A DNA stretch of 64,000 nucleotides from the NCBI RefSeq assembly GCF_000633255.1, contig NZ_AYMJ01000021.1, positions 62,001 to 126,000 on the forward strand, read 5' to 3'. Origin of the DNA: Pseudomonas sp. H1h. GTDB lineage: Bacteria > Pseudomonadota > Gammaproteobacteria > Pseudomonadales > Pseudomonadaceae. This document shows, one piece after another, positions 33,771 through 41,670 of this stretch (positions within the stretch are counted from its first letter, which is position 1; each line of letters begins with the position of its first letter). The translations under genes and the position numbers were made by a program. The notes beneath the pieces are model-generated. The model did no database searches and was not told the DNA's origin. It worked only from the letters and a program-made list of their open reading frames with translations.

Positions 33771-34511
33771 TCAGCGCGCTCGCCACTCCCCCAAACGCCC
33801 CCGCAAGCGGGCCGCGCACTGGCTGTGTAACTGGCTGACCCGCGATTCACTGACGCCAAGGACTTCTCCGATCTCCTTGAGGTTCAGCTCTTCGTCGTAG
33901 TACAGCGCCAACACCAGTCGCTCACGCTCCGGCAAATTGGCAATCGCGTCCGCCAGCGCGGCCTGGAAGCGTTCATCTTCCAGATCGCGTGACGGCTCAA
34001 GATGAGCACTGGCGCCATCCTCGTGCAGCCCTTCGTGTTCGCCGTCCTGCAACAGGTCGTCGAAACTGAACAGCCGGCTGCCCAGCGTGTCATTCAAAAT
34101 CCCGTAGTAATCGTCGAGACTCAATTGGAGTTCGGCCGCAACCTCGTGATCTTTAGCATCACGGCCGGTTTTAGCTTCAATTGCCCGAATTGCGTCACTG
34201 ACCATACGGGTGTTGCGGTGAACCGAGCGTGGCGCCCAATCACCTTTGCGCACTTCATCGAGCATCGCACCGCGGATTCGAATGCCCGCGTACGTTTCGA
34301 AACTGGCGCCCTTGCTGGCGTCATATTTGGTCGAGACTTCGAGCAGGCCGATCATCCCGGCCTGAATCAGATCTTCGACCTGCACACTCGCCGGCAAGCG
34401 CGCCAGCAGGTGATAGGCAATGCGCTTGACCAGTGGCGCGTAACGCTCGATCAACTCGTACTGCGCGTCACGTGCCGACTTCTTGTAGTAATTCATACCG
34501 CTGGCGGTCAT
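33771..34511 (-). CDS. fliA: Flagellar sigma factor FliA (sigma-28)
   Basis: A 246-residue sigma factor. Regions: sigma 2 (YAPLVKRIAYHLLARLPASV, IQAGMIGLLEVSTKYD), sigma 3 (GRDAKDHEVAAELQLSLDDYY) and sigma 4 (ERLVLALYYDEELNLKEIGEVLGVSESRVSQLHS, read as two parts). It directs transcription of flagellin and late genes; the promoter at 21885 is a likely target. Its start overlaps the fleN stop by 4 bp. No FlgM is in the window. Confidence 0.96.
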   Translation of the reverse strand: MTASGMNYYKKSARDAQYELIERYAPLVKRIAYHLLARLPASVQVEDLIQAGMIGLLEVSTKYDASKGASFETYAGIRIRGAMLDEVRKGDWAPRSVHRNTRMVSDAIRAIEAKTGRDAKDHEVAAELQLSLDDYYGILNDTLGSRLFSFDDLLQDGEHEGLHEDGASAHLEPSRDLEDERFQAALADAIANLPERERLVLALYYDEELNLKEIGEVLGVSESRVSQLHSQCAARLRGRLGEWRAR

Positions 34512-35338
34512 AACACAGGCCCTGCCGTTTGCTGCACGAGGCGCTCGACGAAAAACTCAAGGTGACCGCGCGGGTTGGCAGGCAGCGGCCAGGTATCGAC
34601 CTTCTGCGCGATCGCCTTGAACGCCAGCGCGCACTTGGAACGCGGAAAGGCTTCATAGACCGCTCGCTGCTTCTGCACTGCCTTGCGCACGCTTTCGTCG
34701 TACGGCACCGCGCCGACGTATTGTAAGGCGACATCGAGGAAGCGATCCGTGACCTTGGTCAACTTGGCGAACAGGTTGCGCCCTTCCTGCGGGCTCTGCG
34801 CCATGTTGGCGAGGACACGGAAGCGGTTCATGCCGTAGTCGCGATTGAGCAGTTTGATCAACGCGTAGGCATCGGTGATCGAAGTCGGCTCGTCGCAAAC
34901 CACCAGCAACACTTCCTGGGCTGCGCGGACAAAGCTGACTACCGAGTCACCAATACCTGCAGCGGTGTCGATCACCAGCACATCGAGGTTGTCGCCGATG
35001 TCGCTGAAGGCCTGAATCAGACCGGCATGTTGCGCCGGACTCAGGTGAACCATGCTCTGGGTGCCGGAGGCGGCCGGCACGATGCGGATCCCGCCGGGAC
35101 CTTGCAACAGCACGTCGCGCAGCTCGCAGCGACCTTCGATCACGTCGGCCAGGGTACGTTTGGGGGTCAGTCCCAGCAGAACGTCGACGTTCGCCAGCCC
35201 CAGGTCGGCGTCCAGCAGCATGACCCGACGGCCAAGCTCTGCCAACGCCAGAGACAAGTTCACTGACACGTTAGTCTTGCCGACGCCACCTTTGCCGCCG
35301 GTCACCGCGATCACCTGTACGGGATGCATGCTGCCCAT
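34508..35338 (-). CDS. fleN: Flagellar number regulator FleN (FlhG)
   Basis: A 276-residue MinD-family ATPase with the deviant Walker A TGGKGGVGKTNVSVNLSLAL (residues 14-33), MLLDADLGLANVDVLLG and VLVIDTAAGIGDSVV. It binds FleQ and restrains its activity, limiting the polar flagella in number. The gene order flhA-flhF-fleN-fliA is that of polar-flagellate Pseudomonas. Confidence 0.95.
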   Translation of the reverse strand: MGSMHPVQVIAVTGGKGGVGKTNVSVNLSLALAELGRRVMLLDADLGLANVDVLLGLTPKRTLADVIEGRCELRDVLLQGPGGIRIVPAASGTQSMVHLSPAQHAGLIQAFSDIGDNLDVLVIDTAAGIGDSVVSFVRAAQEVLLVVCDEPTSITDAYALIKLLNRDYGMNRFRVLANMAQSPQEGRNLFAKLTKVTDRFLDVALQYVGAVPYDESVRKAVQKQRAVYEAFPRSKCALAFKAIAQKVDTWPLPANPRGHLEFFVERLVQQTAGPVL

Positions 35339-35451
35339 GTTATTTCTTTACCTTGTCTTGCATAGACGGAGGCCACATTACTGGCTGCGCGTTCTCAACC
35401 GGAACAATGCATGGCAGACCATCGATGTAGGTACAAAAACGGTTCATTACC

Positions 35452-36792
35452 TCAGCCAACCTGCTTGGTCGGGCTGTGGTAGATATCAGCGAACATGTCA
35501 GCCATGGCTTCTTCGCTGGGTTCTTCCTGCATTTGCACGCTGACGGCGCGGCTGACCAGTTGATGGCGGCGCGGCAGATGCAGATCATCCGGAATCCGTG
35601 GGCCATCGGTCAGATACGCGACCGGCAGTTCATGACTGATTGCCAGGCTCAACACTTCGCCCAGGCTTGCTGTCTCATCCAGTTTAGTCAGGATGCACCC
35701 GGCAAGCCCGCAACGCTTGTAACTGTGATAAGCGGCGGTTAGAACCTGTTTCTGGCTGGTGGTTGCCAGGACCAGATAATTTTTTGAACGGATGCCACGA
35801 CCGGCCAGGCTTTCGAGCTGCATGCGCAGGGCCGGATCGCTGGCCTGCAGGCCGGCGGTATCGATCAGCACCACGCGCTTGCGCAGCAGTGGATCCAGCG
35901 CTTGAACCAGCGACTGACCCGGATCAACGTGCGTCACCGGCACGTTGAGAATCCGGCCCAGGGTCTTGAGTTGTTCCTGAGCGCCGATGCGGAAGCTGTC
36001 CATGCTGACCAGCGCGACATTCTGCGCGCCGTACTTGAGCACGTAGCGCGCGGCGAGCTTGGCCAGGGTGGTGGTCTTGCCCATGCCGGCCGGGCCGACC
36101 ATGGCAATCACCCCACCCTCTTCCAGCGGCTCGACTTCCGGTACGGCAATCATCCGCGCCAGATGTGCGAGCAGCATGCGCCAGGCCTGACGAGGCTCTT
36201 CGATGTCGGTGATCATTGCCAGCAGGTCGCGCGACAACGGGCCGGACAGACCGATACGTTGCAGACGGCGATACAGGTTGGCTTGCGCCGGACGGCTGCC
36301 TTGCAGTTGATTCCAGGCCAGGGTGCCGAGCTGTACTTCCATCAGCTCGCGCAGGCTGTTCAATTCAAAACGCATCGAATCCAGTGCACGCGGGTCAATC
36401 CCGCCGGAGGACTGCGCAGGCGCCGGGGCCGGGCGCGCCGGGGCGGCGTAAGTCGGTTCGCTCAACGGCTCGGCAGCGGTCAGCGGCAGACCGGCCGTCA
36501 ACGGCAGACCGGCGAACAACTGGCGATTGGTGTTGCCGTCGGCTTCGCCACGCAGGCTCAGCTCGGCCTGGGCGGTAACGATGCGCGACTGGGTCTTGCG
36601 CAGCTCGTCCTCAAGTTCCATGTTCGGAACCCGTGGCGCCAGCGCCGACAATTTGTAATCCAGCGCCGCCGTCAGCTCGACGCCGCCGGCAATGCGGCGG
36701 TTGCCAATAATGGCGGCATCAGCGCCCAGCTCATCACGAACCAGCTTCATGGCCTGACGCATATCGGCGGCGAAAAAACGCTTAACTTGCAT
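35452..36792 (-). CDS. flhF: SRP-type GTPase FlhF
   Basis: A 446-residue GTPase with a poorly conserved N-terminal B domain starting MQVKRFFAADMRQAM, and a C-terminal NG domain: MVGPAGMGKTTTLAKLAARY (P-loop, about residue 228), LVSMDSFRIGAQEQL, VLIDTAGLQ (DTAG) and ILTKLDETASLGEVL (TKLD). It recruits early flagellar parts to the cell pole. It begins 11 bp after flhA. A 113-bp gap, without a clear signal, separates it from fleN. Confidence 0.95.
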   Translation of the reverse strand: MQVKRFFAADMRQAMKLVRDELGADAAIIGNRRIAGGVELTAALDYKLSALAPRVPNMELEDELRKTQSRIVTAQAELSLRGEADGNTNRQLFAGLPLTAGLPLTAAEPLSEPTYAAPARPAPAPAQSSGGIDPRALDSMRFELNSLRELMEVQLGTLAWNQLQGSRPAQANLYRRLQRIGLSGPLSRDLLAMITDIEEPRQAWRMLLAHLARMIAVPEVEPLEEGGVIAMVGPAGMGKTTTLAKLAARYVLKYGAQNVALVSMDSFRIGAQEQLKTLGRILNVPVTHVDPGQSLVQALDPLLRKRVVLIDTAGLQASDPALRMQLESLAGRGIRSKNYLVLATTSQKQVLTAAYHSYKRCGLAGCILTKLDETASLGEVLSLAISHELPVAYLTDGPRIPDDLHLPRRHQLVSRAVSVQMQEEPSEEAMADMFADIYHSPTKQVG

Positions 36793-36803
36793 AAACCACT
36801 ACC

Positions 36804-38933
36804 TCAGCCGTTGGGCCCTACTGTCGCAACGATGGTCACTTGCTTGTTGTCCGGAATTTCCTGGTAGGCCAGCACGTGCAGCCCCGGGACGGCGAGGCGG
36901 CCGAAACGCGAGAGCATCGCGCGTATCGGGCCTGCTACCAACAGGATCACCGGTTGACCTTGCATTTCCTGGCGCTGCGCCGCTTCGATGAGCGAACGCT
37001 GCAGCTTCTCGGCCATGCTTGGCTCCAGCAGAACGCCCTCTTCCGAGCCTTGTCCTGCCTTCTGCAGACTATTGAGCAATATTTGTTCCAACCTTGGTTC
37101 CAGGGTGATCACAGGCAGCTCGGAGTCAGTGCCTACAATGCTTTGGACGATGGCGCGGGATACGCCGACGCGGACTGCGGCCACCAAGGCGGCGGTATCT
37201 TGACTCTTGGCGGCGTTGTTGGCGATGGCCTCGGCGATGCTGCGGATGTCGCGCACCGGCACGTGTTCGGCCAGCAGCGCCTGCAGCACTTTGAGCAACT
37301 GCGACAACGAAACCACGCCCGGCACCAGCTCTTCAGCCAGTTTCGGCGAGCTTTTGGCCAGCAATTGCATGAGTTGCTGCACTTCTTCGTGGCCGATCAG
37401 CTCACTGGAGTGCTTGTACAGAATCTGGTTCAAGTGGGTCGCGACCACGGTACTGGCGTCGACCACGGTGTAACCGAGCGATTGCGCCTGGGCGCGCTGA
37501 CTGACTTCGATCCACACCGCCTCCAGGCCAAAAGCCGGATCTTTGGCGGTAATGCCGTTGAGCGTGCCGTAGACCTGCCCCGGGTTGATCGCCAGTTCGC
37601 GGTCCGGGTAGATCTCGGCTTCGGCCAGGATCACCCCCATCAGGGTCAGGCGATAGGCGCTCGGCGCCAGATCGAGGTTGTCGCGGATGTGCACGGTCGG
37701 CATCAGGAAGCCCAGATCCTGCGAGAGCTTCTTGCGCACGCCCTTGATCCGCGCCAGCAACTGCCCGCCCTGATTGCGATCCACCAGCGGGATCAGGCGA
37801 TAGCCGACTTCCAGGCCGATCATGTCGATCGGGGTCACGTCATCCCAGCCCAGCTCCTTGGTTTCCATGGCGCGGGCCGGCGACGGCAGCAGTTCCTGCT
37901 GACGCTGAACCTCTTGCAGCGCCTGAACCTTGGCCACGTTCTGTTTTTTCCAGAACAGGTACGCGCCACCGGCAGCCAGCGCCGCCATGCTCAGGAACGA
38001 GAAGTGCGGCATGCCCGGCACCAGGCCCATGACCGCCATCAGACCTGCCGCCACCGCCAAGGCTTTTGGCGAAGCGAACATCTGCCGATTGATCTGTTTG
38101 CCCATGTCTTCCGAACCGGAAGCACGGGTCACCATGATCGCCGCCGCTGTCGATAACAACAGTGATGGCAATTGCGCCACCAAACCGTCACCGATGGTCA
38201 GCAAGGCGTAAACCTTGCCGGCGTCGGCGAACGACATGTTGTGCTGGAAGATGCCGACGGCCATGCCGCCGATGAGGTTGATGAACAGAATCAGCAGACC
38301 GGCGATGGCGTCACCACGGACGAACTTGCTGGCACCGTCCATCGAACCGTAGAACTCGGCCTCTTGGGCAACTTCCTGACGGCGCAGCTTCGCCTGGTTC
38401 TGGTCGATCAGGCCGGCGTTGAGGTCGGCGTCGATGGCCATTTGTTTGCCAGGCATCGCATCGAGGGTGAAGCGCGCGCTCACCTCGGAAATCCGCCCGG
38501 CACCCTTGGTCACCACGACGAAGTTGATGATCATCAGGATCGCGAAGACCACGATACCGACCACGTAGTTACCGCCGATCACCACCTCACCGAAGGCCTG
38601 GATCACCTTACCGGCGGCGGCGTGACCGTCCTGACCGTGGAGCATCACCACCCGTGTCGACGCCACGTTCAACGCCAGCCGCAGCAGCGTCGCCACCAGC
38701 AGGATCGTCGGGAACACCGCGAAATCCAGCGGCCGCAGCGCATACACGCAGACCAGCAGGACGACAATCGACAGGGCGATGTTGAAGGTGAAGAACACGT
38801 CGAGCAGGAACGGCGGCACCGGCAGCATCATCATCGCCAGCATGACCAGCAGCAACAACGGCACGCCCAGATTGCCTCGACTGAGGTCGGCAATGTTCGA
38901 GCGTGCGCTGTTGATTAACTGAGAGCGATCCAC
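36804..38933 (-). CDS. flhA: Flagellar export gate protein FlhA
   Basis: A 709-residue protein with about eight membrane segments in the first 310 residues (LLLLVMLAMMMLPVPPFLLD, RLALNVASTRVV), the FHIPEP-type loop (NVASTRVV...VVTKGAGRISEVSARFTLDAMPG region) and a cytoplasmic C-terminal domain from about residue 350 that receives export chaperones. The start ATG at 38933 gives MDRSQLINSARSN. The first 100 codons and the promoter exist in a second, deleted copy at 41019-41285. Confidence 0.96.
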   Translation of the reverse strand: MDRSQLINSARSNIADLSRGNLGVPLLLLVMLAMMMLPVPPFLLDVFFTFNIALSIVVLLVCVYALRPLDFAVFPTILLVATLLRLALNVASTRVVMLHGQDGHAAAGKVIQAFGEVVIGGNYVVGIVVFAILMIINFVVVTKGAGRISEVSARFTLDAMPGKQMAIDADLNAGLIDQNQAKLRRQEVAQEAEFYGSMDGASKFVRGDAIAGLLILFINLIGGMAVGIFQHNMSFADAGKVYALLTIGDGLVAQLPSLLLSTAAAIMVTRASGSEDMGKQINRQMFASPKALAVAAGLMAVMGLVPGMPHFSFLSMAALAAGGAYLFWKKQNVAKVQALQEVQRQQELLPSPARAMETKELGWDDVTPIDMIGLEVGYRLIPLVDRNQGGQLLARIKGVRKKLSQDLGFLMPTVHIRDNLDLAPSAYRLTLMGVILAEAEIYPDRELAINPGQVYGTLNGITAKDPAFGLEAVWIEVSQRAQAQSLGYTVVDASTVVATHLNQILYKHSSELIGHEEVQQLMQLLAKSSPKLAEELVPGVVSLSQLLKVLQALLAEHVPVRDIRSIAEAIANNAAKSQDTAALVAAVRVGVSRAIVQSIVGTDSELPVITLEPRLEQILLNSLQKAGQGSEEGVLLEPSMAEKLQRSLIEAAQRQEMQGQPVILLVAGPIRAMLSRFGRLAVPGLHVLAYQEIPDNKQVTIVATVGPNG

Positions 38934-39040
38934 CGGTTTTCCCCGTTCCTTTAAAGCAAACTTTTGACGCCCAAAGCAGGCGCACGGCGGCTACTGCAAG
39001 AAGCCTTCCAACTTTTGAGGGGGGGATTGAAATAGAGGGG
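38630..39040. repeat. Direct repeat A: flhA 5' end and promoter (intact copy)
   Basis: This 411-bp segment covers about 304 bp of the flhA 5' coding sequence, its leader and its candidate promoter. It recurs in the same orientation at 41019-41285 with a few substitutions and one 144-bp deletion. The two copies bracket about 2 kb of non-flagellar sequence. Confidence 0.93.
38996..39010 (-). promoter_or_regulatory. Candidate sigma-54 promoter of flhA
   Basis: On the - strand TGGAAGGCTTCTTGC has GG-N10-GC with the TTGC of the -12 element and a -24 of TGGAAG in place of TGGCAC. Transcription would start near 38984, about 50 nt before flhA. The rest of 38934-39253 (320 bp) shows no gene: it contains the repeat A end, and then non-repeated sequence leading to the insert gene. 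Confidence 0.6.
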
Positions 39041-39253
39041 CCTGAGGCGTACCTGATTGTAGGAATAGTGATACGCCGACCCAGCCAGTTTGACCCACTG
39101 CATGCAAAACCAATGGATTTGGCAACCGGTCCCGACTACGAAAATGGCAGGTGACCATTCGTCGCGACTGGCAGATCTGACAGTCGCATGATTTGCGCTC
39201 ATGACATCAGATGAAGCTTCCAAAGCGAATACCCAAACGTCGGAGCAAATGCC

Positions 39254-40366
39254 ATGACTTCAACCACTGCCGTGACAGATCCAGCAGCACCAAAAGTACG
39301 GGAAGCACACGGCACAGCCGGCGATCAACTTGACATCAAAAACTTCTATTCCGCCGATCATGTCACCGCTCAAGTCCCGCAATACACCGGCATGGAACGC
39401 GGTCACACGGTTCGTATCGCTTGGGAAAACCCACGGCACACCCACTACTCGCAAGTCATCACGGTAGGAACACCAGGCACCATCGACATCCCCATTCCGC
39501 GCCTGGAGGCGATCGATAGCATTGGCCACACCGTGAAAATCAACTACACGGTGCGGACCGCGCCGGGCACTGCACTGATCCCCTCCAGATACTTGCTGCT
39601 GCACGTCCTTCCTCAGCCATTCGATTTACTGGCACCAACACTATCGAGCGACCAGAAAACCCTTAGCGTGAACTATGCAGGCATGACAACAGGCTATACG
39701 GTGCGTATTCGCGCGGCAGCCAACACGACCTGGCAAAGTGATGAGAAACCGGTTCAGGCAGGTGTCACCCCGACTTTCCCCCTTCCTTCCGATTGGCTAA
39801 CCACCAATCGCGGCGCCAATGCCTTGATCAATTACACCGTATACAAATCGGGTAGTGGTGAGCGATTGATGTTTTCGAAGGTGTTGAGAGTATTGGTAGG
39901 TGAAGCGATACCTGAGCCGATACTATTTGAAAATTTCGATGGCCAACCTCATAGCAGCATTGTCGCGGGTCAAAGCATCAACATTCCAAGCATGACCATA
40001 ACGCTCACCTCAGGACCTAACTCAAGCGGCATTCAAACATACGAGGCTCCCGTAGCGGGAATGCTCACAGGCCCGGCTATTGTGACCAACTCAGGCGTCG
40101 AATCACCGACAGGCCAGCAACTGATCACACTAAGCCTAAAATCAGCCTACTCTCGGGTCAGATTTGCGTACACCTATCAACTGCGAGCCGCAGAAATCAG
40201 TTTTTCCGACAACTTGGGAAATGTAGGGTCGAGGAACCTTCCAGCAGACGCCTCCAACGGCCATAAATGGGTCGATTTTTCCGCACCCACCGGCAGGAAA
40301 ATTACATCCATTCAAATCGTATCAAGGGACTGGTCCTACCTGGATCACTTTCAACTCTGGGTTTGA
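39254..40366 (+). CDS. Unrecognised protein with two Ig-like modules, inserted between flhA and flhB
   Basis: A 370-residue protein without signal peptide or membrane segment. Residues about 35-117 and 125-212 are two related beta-rich modules: each has a GHTVRIAW / GYTVRIRA strand, a stretch like TIDIPIPRLEAI / TFPLPSDWLTT, an INYTV strand and an exit strand (YLLLHVLPQPF / KVLRVLVGEA). From about residue 220 a different beta-rich domain (ILFENFDG... to DHFQLWV) looks like a carbohydrate-binding jelly roll. This is an inference from pattern only. GGAG lies 8 bp before the ATG. The base composition is visibly richer in A/T than the flagellar neighbours, especially in the 3' half, and the gene is on the opposite strand, which suggests acquisition. 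Function unknown. Confidence 0.75.
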   Translation: MTSTTAVTDPAAPKVREAHGTAGDQLDIKNFYSADHVTAQVPQYTGMERGHTVRIAWENPRHTHYSQVITVGTPGTIDIPIPRLEAIDSIGHTVKINYTVRTAPGTALIPSRYLLLHVLPQPFDLLAPTLSSDQKTLSVNYAGMTTGYTVRIRAAANTTWQSDEKPVQAGVTPTFPLPSDWLTTNRGANALINYTVYKSGSGERLMFSKVLRVLVGEAIPEPILFENFDGQPHSSIVAGQSINIPSMTITLTSGPNSSGIQTYEAPVAGMLTGPAIVTNSGVESPTGQQLITLSLKSAYSRVRFAYTYQLRAAEISFSDNLGNVGSRNLPADASNGHKWVDFSAPTGRKITSIQIVSRDWSYLDHFQLWV

Positions 40367-40437
40367 GTCCCGCCAGGAGTCTGACCAGGATGGCGTCTTA
40401 GACTTGCTCGCGAAGAGACCCGAGAAATCAGCACAAA

Positions 40438-40469
40438 GTGTCTTTTAAACTCCGGTGTTTAAAAGACAC
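40438..40469. terminator. Perfect 13-bp inverted repeat after the insert gene
   Basis: GTGTCTTTTAAAC and GTTTAAAAGACAC are perfect complements around a 6-nt loop, 72 bp after the stop at 40366. There is no T run after the stem, so a transcription-stop role is uncertain; an end-of-element marker or a binding site is possible. Confidence 0.5.
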
Positions 40470-40507
40470 CTTCAGACACGCCTTAGAGGCTACGAATCCT
40501 TGCGCCG

Positions 40508-40900
40508 TTGCCTACAGCCACGCCAGAATCCGCCGGCTTGTGCGCCTTGGGGTCGGGTTCTATTGTGGGTCGGTCGCTGATTGTTCAGCCTAAAAAGCTC
40601 CACGATGCCGCCGACCGCGCGCTCGACCATTACCTCTGCCCGCCCGGCTCCACTCCACCGCCACGCAGAACCCGCCGGATGTATGCCGTCACCGCAGACT
40701 TCAAAAACGAAGAGCTGCTGGCCGATGCCTGCGAAACCCTCGCCTCAGCCAGAAACATGGTCAATGACTTCGCCCACCTCATGCCCGCCTCGCAGCGCAA
40801 GACATTAATGGGCATCGGGCAACTGATCATGCTCGGGGAACTGGCAGCGAATCGGGTGCTGGATAATCTGGAACTTCAGCCGTCGCAGACCTCCGTGTAA
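40508..40900 (+). CDS. DUF6124-like small protein, start uncertain
   Basis: Up to 130 residues. The part from QPKKLHDAADRALDHYL through MYAVTADFKNEELLADACET, MVNDFAHLMPASQRKT and LIMLGELAANRVLDNLE matches the DUF6124 family, which is common in pseudomonads in several copies and has no known function. The first 30 codons do not look like the usual family N-terminus, and the available starts (TTG at 40508, TTG/GTG further in) have no good ribosome-binding site, so the 5' end may be replaced or damaged. It is the second gene of the insert between flhA and flhB. Confidence 0.6.
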   Translation: MPTATPESAGLCALGSGSIVGRSLIVQPKKLHDAADRALDHYLCPPGSTPPPRRTRRMYAVTADFKNEELLADACETLASARNMVNDFAHLMPASQRKTLMGIGQLIMLGELAANRVLDNLELQPSQTSV

Positions 40901-40932
40901 AGGCTTGAGACATGCGTCGTGGCGGTTGACGC

Positions 40933-41018
40933 CTTCGCGAGCAGGCTCGCTCCCACAGGGAAATGCATTCCAAATGTGGGAGCGACGGTGCGACGATTCG
41001 ACCTGCTCGCGAAAGCGA
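40933..41018. repeat. REP pair with diverged right half, next to repeat B
   Basis: CCTTCGCGAGCAGGCTCGCT is a standard left element. The right partner reads TGTGGGAGCGACGGTGCGAC then CCTGCTCGCGAAAGCG, with an insertion of about 14 bp in its middle. It abuts the left end of repeat B at 41019. Confidence 0.75.
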
Positions 41019-41178
41019 CCTGACCGTGGAGCATCACCACCCGCGTCGACGCCACGTTCAACGCCAGCCGCAGCAGCGTCGCCAGCATGACCAGCAGCAA
41101 CAACGGCACGCCCAGATTGTCTCGACTGAGGTCGGCAATGTTCGAGCGTGCGCTGTTGATTAACTGAGAGCGATCCAC
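41019..41178 (-). pseudogene. flhA 5' remnant
   Basis: From ATG at 41178 the frame reads MDRSQLINSARSNIADLSRD, NLGVPLLLLVMLA and then jumps to TLLRLALNVASTRVVMLHGQ, so membrane segments of FlhA are lost in frame, and flhA homology ends at 41019. An open frame continues into REP sequence to 40876 and would give a meaningless 100-residue product. Confidence 0.88.
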
Positions 41179-41240
41179 CGGTTTTCCCCGTTCCTTTAAA
41201 GCAAACTTTTGACGCCCAAAGCAGGGGCACGGCGGCTACC

Positions 41241-41255
41241 GCAAGAGGCCTTCCA
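41241..41255 (-). promoter_or_regulatory. Duplicated sigma-54-type promoter in repeat B
   Basis: TGGAAGGCCTCTTGC on the - strand keeps the GG-N10-GC spacing of the flhA promoter at 38996. If active it would transcribe the flhA remnant and then run antisense to the DUF6124-like gene. Confidence 0.5.
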
Positions 41256-41283
41256 ACTTTTGCCAATGATTGAAACAGAAGGG

Positions 41284-41406
41284 TTTATCGGGAAAATTCC
41301 GGCGCCTGGACTGACGCATTCGCGAGCAAGCCCGCTCCCACAGGGGATCTGTGTGATACCCCAATTCTGTATTCACCGAAGATCGAATGTGGGAGCGGGC
41401 TTGCTC
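41284..41406. repeat. 123-bp direct repeat containing a REP pair, copy 1
   Basis: Begins TTTATCGGGAAAA and runs through GGCGCCTGGACTGACG, one inverted REP, CAGGGGATCTGTGTGATACC and the second REP to GGGCTTGCTC. Copy 2 is 235 bp downstream; only three base changes are seen. In copy 1 the second REP is cut after CTTGCTC. Confidence 0.92.
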
Positions 41407-41518
41407 CCTTACAGGCGCGCGAAATCACCCCGCAATCAAACGGCAAAAAGAAGGCAAGCACACCTGTCAGAGGTGACAGGTCACGCCCGTTTTCAGACAG
41501 AAGGCATCAGTCTTGGAA

Positions 41519-41641
41519 TTTATCGGGAAAATGTCGGCGCCTGGACTGACGCTTTCGCGAGCAAGCCCGCTCCCACAGGGGATCTGTGTGATACCCCAAT
41601 TCTGTATTCACCGAAGATCGAATGTGGGAGCGGGCTTGCTC
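41519..41641. repeat. 123-bp direct repeat containing a REP pair, copy 2
   Basis: Same sequence as 41284-41406 with differences at AAAATGTCGG/AAAATTCCGG and GACGCTTTCG/GACGCATTCG. Its second REP is complete (to CGCGAAG at 41647). The 112 bp between the copies contain no feature I can name. The whole stretch 40901-41670 therefore holds only REPs, repeat B and these direct repeats. Confidence 0.92.
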
Positions 41642-41670
41642 GCGAAGAGGCCATCAGCGGCACCGCAGGA

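Larger units (their letters stand above)
41019..41285. repeat. Direct repeat B: flhA 5' end with 144-bp deletion
   Basis: Corresponds to 38630-39040 with an offset of 2389 bp on the left part and 2245 bp on the right part; the 144-bp difference is one deletion of 48 codons at about 41087, at a shared TCGCCA. The remaining bases are nearly identical (for example TTGCCTCG/TTGTCTCG, GCAGGC/GCAGGG). It is the copy that still adjoins the flhB side. Confidence 0.92.

Noticed and set aside
40876..41178. 100-codon frame starting as FlhA
   Set aside because: It is the deleted flhA 5' copy running on into REP sequence; called a remnant instead.
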